This document shows positions 5,580-6,924 of a DNA stretch of 6,924 nt, one piece after another. The stretch is taken from contig CAYXMJ010000161.1 in NCBI GenBank assembly GCA_964465915.1, forward strand, positions 1-6,924. Reading direction: 5' to 3'. The notes beneath the pieces were generated by a model, which searched no databases, had not been told where the DNA came from, and worked only from the letters and a program-made list of their open reading frames with translations. Every line of letters begins with the position of its first letter. Within the stretch, counting starts at the first letter, position 1. The DNA comes from CAVPHV01 sp964465915. Lineage in GTDB: Bacteria > Actinomycetota > Acidimicrobiia > Spongiisociales > UBA5794. Made by a program: the position numbers and the translations under genes.

Positions 5580-6695
5580 CTAGACCGGGATCCGGATCCT
5601 CACCGTTGTGCCGGTGCCGGTTGCACTCACCACGGTGGCTTCGCCGCCGGCGCGCGAGGCACGGGTCCTGATGTTTTCGAGGCCCATTCCGGCGGTGGGT
5701 GCGGTTGGGTCAAACCCGGTGCCTTCATCGACCACGCTGAGCATGATCTCGTCGCGATCGCGCTGAATCGAGACGTGGATGTGGTCGGTGTTGGCGTGGC
5801 GCAAGGCATTGCTGACGGCTTCGCTGATCAATTGCAGGGCGTCATCGACCATGGTCGGGGGCAGATCGTCGAGCTGTCCATCGAAGGTCATCTGAGCGAC
5901 GGTCGGATACGGCTCGGCGAGGTGGCCGATGAGATCCGACACCTCAGCGCGCAGGTCGCGCCGCGACCACACCGGGGGGCGCAGGTCGAAGATGAACCGA
6001 CGCAGCGAGGCAATGGTCTCGTCGAGCCGCTCGACCGTCTCGGCGATGACCTTGGCAACTTCCGGCTCAACCACCTTCTGGGTCTGTGCCTGCAGCGAGA
6101 GCCCAACGGCGAAGAGATCCTGGATGATGGCGTCGTGCAGGTCGCGCGCGATCCGTTCCCGATCCTCGACGATGGCGAGGCGGCGCAGCCGCCGTTGCAT
6201 TCGTGCCGTGTTGATGGCGGACCCCGCGATGACGGCAATCCCCTCGACCAACCGCTCGTCCTGGATGGAGAATCCTTGTTCCTTCTCGGTGAGGTAGAGG
6301 TTGCCGTAGACCTCGGAGCCGAGCCGGACGGGCACCCCGAGGAACGTCTCCATGGTGGGGTGATGCGGCGGAAAGCCGACAGAATCCGGGTGATCGGCGA
6401 TGCTGTCGGTTCGCACCGTTTGTGCCTTGCGGGTGAGCATTCCGAGGAGCCCGAGGCCTTCCGGCTCGTGTCCAATGGCTTCGGCAGCCTCCGGCGGGAG
6501 CCCGAGATGGAGGAATTCGAGGAGCCCGCCGTCCTCGTCGAGGACTCCGAGCGCACCATATTGGGCGCCGGTGAGCTCCATGGCCGTCTCGATGGTGGTG
6601 TACAAGACCGAGGTGAGGTCGGTCTGGCCGGCGACCGCGGCGGCCCCTTCGACGAGCTGCCGGAAGCGATCCGCCGGCAGCGGGGTCACATCCAT
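5580..6695 (-). CDS. GAF-domain sensor histidine kinase, DevS/NreB type (HisKA_3)
   Basis: 371 aa from ATG 6695, ending TAG. The frame stays open to 6830, but the extra 45 residues are Pro-rich and unlike a domain, and they would overlap the divergent regulator's start. ATG 6695 has a TAGCCT box 7 nt upstream. A single GAF domain (about 25-165) contains GALGVLDEDGG, SVGFPPHHPTMETFLGVPV (His112) and GNLYLTEK (Tyr134). The dimerisation helix ERIARDLHDAIIQDLF carries the phospho-acceptor His187. The ATPase domain has the N-box SEAVSNALRHA, then VVDEGTGFD and GMGLENIRTRA. No membrane segment or signal peptide is present, so it is cytosolic. His112 and Tyr134 align with the heme ligand His149 and distal Tyr171 of DevS, so gas sensing is possible; non-heme GAF kinases can share this motif. 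The partner is probably the divergent NarL-type regulator. Confidence 0.92.
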   Translation of the reverse strand: MDVTPLPADRFRQLVEGAAAVAGQTDLTSVLYTTIETAMELTGAQYGALGVLDEDGGLLEFLHLGLPPEAAEAIGHEPEGLGLLGMLTRKAQTVRTDSIADHPDSVGFPPHHPTMETFLGVPVRLGSEVYGNLYLTEKEQGFSIQDERLVEGIAVIAGSAINTARMQRRLRRLAIVEDRERIARDLHDAIIQDLFAVGLSLQAQTQKVVEPEVAKVIAETVERLDETIASLRRFIFDLRPPVWSRRDLRAEVSDLIGHLAEPYPTVAQMTFDGQLDDLPPTMVDDALQLISEAVSNALRHANTDHIHVSIQRDRDEIMLSVVDEGTGFDPTAPTAGMGLENIRTRASRAGGEATVVSATGTGTTVRIRIPV

Positions 6696-6702
6696 GGCAG
6701 GG

Positions 6703-6708
6703 AGGCTA
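6703..6708 (-). promoter_or_regulatory. -10-like element, leaderless start of the kinase gene
   Basis: TAGCCT on the minus strand fits TANNNT and ends 7 nt before ATG 6695. No Shine-Dalgarno precedes that ATG. This supports 6695 as the start over the upstream in-frame codon at 6830. The -35 region is weak. Confidence 0.45.
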
Positions 6709-6761
6709 ACGGAGTTTGGGGGCGGGTGGCTTCCGGGTGGGACTGCGGGTACTGTCAGAAT

Positions 6762-6775
6762 GGGCCATAAGACCC
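6762..6775. promoter_or_regulatory. Candidate DevR-like operator in the divergent kinase/regulator region
   Basis: GGGCCATAAGACCC agrees with the core GGGACTWWAGTCCC of the mycobacterial DevR (DosR) box at 11 of 14 positions on either strand. The outer flanks of the 20-bp consensus are mostly not matched. Its centre lies about 43 bp upstream of the start predicted from the TAGGTT box, a typical activator position. A weaker element, starting with the exact half-site GGGACT (6739-6744) and matching 8 of 14 positions, is centred 23 bp further upstream. Inference from pattern only. Confidence 0.35.
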
Positions 6776-6799
6776 CCCTGCTGTGACCATCGTGGCCGT

Positions 6800-6805
6800 T
6801 AGGTT
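6800..6805 (+). promoter_or_regulatory. Possible -10 element of the response regulator gene
   Basis: TAGGTT fits TANNNT and lies 11 nt before ATG 6817, giving an expected leader of about 5 nt. No properly spaced Shine-Dalgarno exists; GAGG at 6813-6816 abuts the ATG. No clear -35 is visible, which would suit an activator-dependent promoter. Confidence 0.35.
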
Positions 6806-6816
6806 GACCAGCGAGG

Positions 6817-6924
6817 ATGAATACCGACACGTTGCGAGTCTTGCTCGTCGACGACCACGAGGTTGTGCGGCAAGGTCTGCGCGCCCTATTGGAGTCGAAC
6901 GAGACGATTGACGTCGTCGGTGAG
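6817..6924 (+). CDS. Response regulator, receiver domain N-terminus (probable NarL/DevR type, 3' end outside window)
   Basis: 36 codons are visible from ATG 6817 to the right edge, with no stop. LRVLLVDDHEVVRQGL is the classic start of a receiver domain: a hydrophobic first strand, the acidic pair Asp12-Asp13 that binds Mg2+, and helix 1 with HEVVRQGLRALLE, the form usual in NarL/FixJ/DevR regulators. Strand 2 (DVVGE) follows. The phospho-acceptor Asp, near residue 55 in the family, and the output domain are beyond the edge, so the LuxR-type DNA-binding domain is inferred. The gene is divergent from the HisKA_3 kinase across 121 nt, and such kinases normally pair with NarL-type regulators, so they are probably a cognate pair. 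The divergent layout is less usual than a single operon. Confidence 0.88.
   Translation, partial: MNTDTLRVLLVDDHEVVRQGLRALLESNETIDVVGE

Noticed and set aside
5775..6770. Long + strand open frame (331 codons) opposite the sensor kinase
   Set aside because: It is a shadow of the kinase, whose GAF, HisKA_3 and ATPase motifs are unambiguous. The translation is low in hydrophobic structure and shows no family signature.
6696..6830. 45-residue N-terminal extension of the sensor kinase
   Set aside because: It is Pro-rich, lacks domain character, covers the palindrome and promoter region, and overlaps the regulator start. ATG 6695 has a well-placed TAGCCT box.

Overview
This GC-rich window carries six protein genes, packed with short gaps, and suggests an actinobacterium (Actinomycetota) that has a 20S proteasome. 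The strongest pointer is a clear bacterial proteasome activator (Bpa/PafE). Other pointers are a DevS/NreB-type GAF sensor kinase, an actinobacterial-style membrane-anchored sulfite-oxidase-fold enzyme, and starts with no Shine-Dalgarno but a -10-like hexamer 6-7 nt upstream, as expected for leaderless mRNAs. An acidimicrobial-type lineage would fit, because a PHP-domain PolX is present, but that placement is inference.

Layout. Positions 1-332 (+) hold the C-terminal end of DNA polymerase X. Positions 333-431 are intergenic and contain a bulged dyad. Positions 432-1979 (+) encode a molybdopterin oxidoreductase with five predicted membrane segments, followed by a strong hairpin at 1998-2031. 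Positions 2125-2376 (+) encode a small helix-turn-helix-like protein with a good ribosome binding site. Positions 2418-2918 (+) encode Bpa, which converges with a 7-nt gap on a PPDK-like gene at 2926-5526 (-). Upstream of that gene on the same strand, 53 nt away, is a GAF histidine kinase at 5580-6695 (-). A 121-nt divergent region (6696-6816) then separates the kinase from a NarL/DevR-type response regulator starting at 6817 (+) and cut by the window edge.

How the genes may work together. The right half looks like one signalling and metabolism module: a kinase and regulator transcribed divergently, with a pyruvate phosphate dikinase-like enzyme directly behind the kinase. The kinase GAF domain keeps the His and Tyr that bind heme and ligand in mycobacterial DevS. 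The divergent region holds a palindrome matching 11 of 14 positions of the DevR-box core, near -43 of the predicted regulator transcript. Together these suggest an oxygen/redox or dormancy circuit resembling DosR/OsdR, controlling phosphoenolpyruvate/pyruvate metabolism. The PPDK-like protein has an intact swivelling phosphohistidine domain and PEP/pyruvate domain but a diverged ATP-binding domain. The left half (PolX, Mo-enzyme, HTH protein, Bpa) shows no obvious pathway link. No RNA genes, CRISPR arrays, insertion sequences or large repeats were seen, and no gap between genes exceeds 150 bases.
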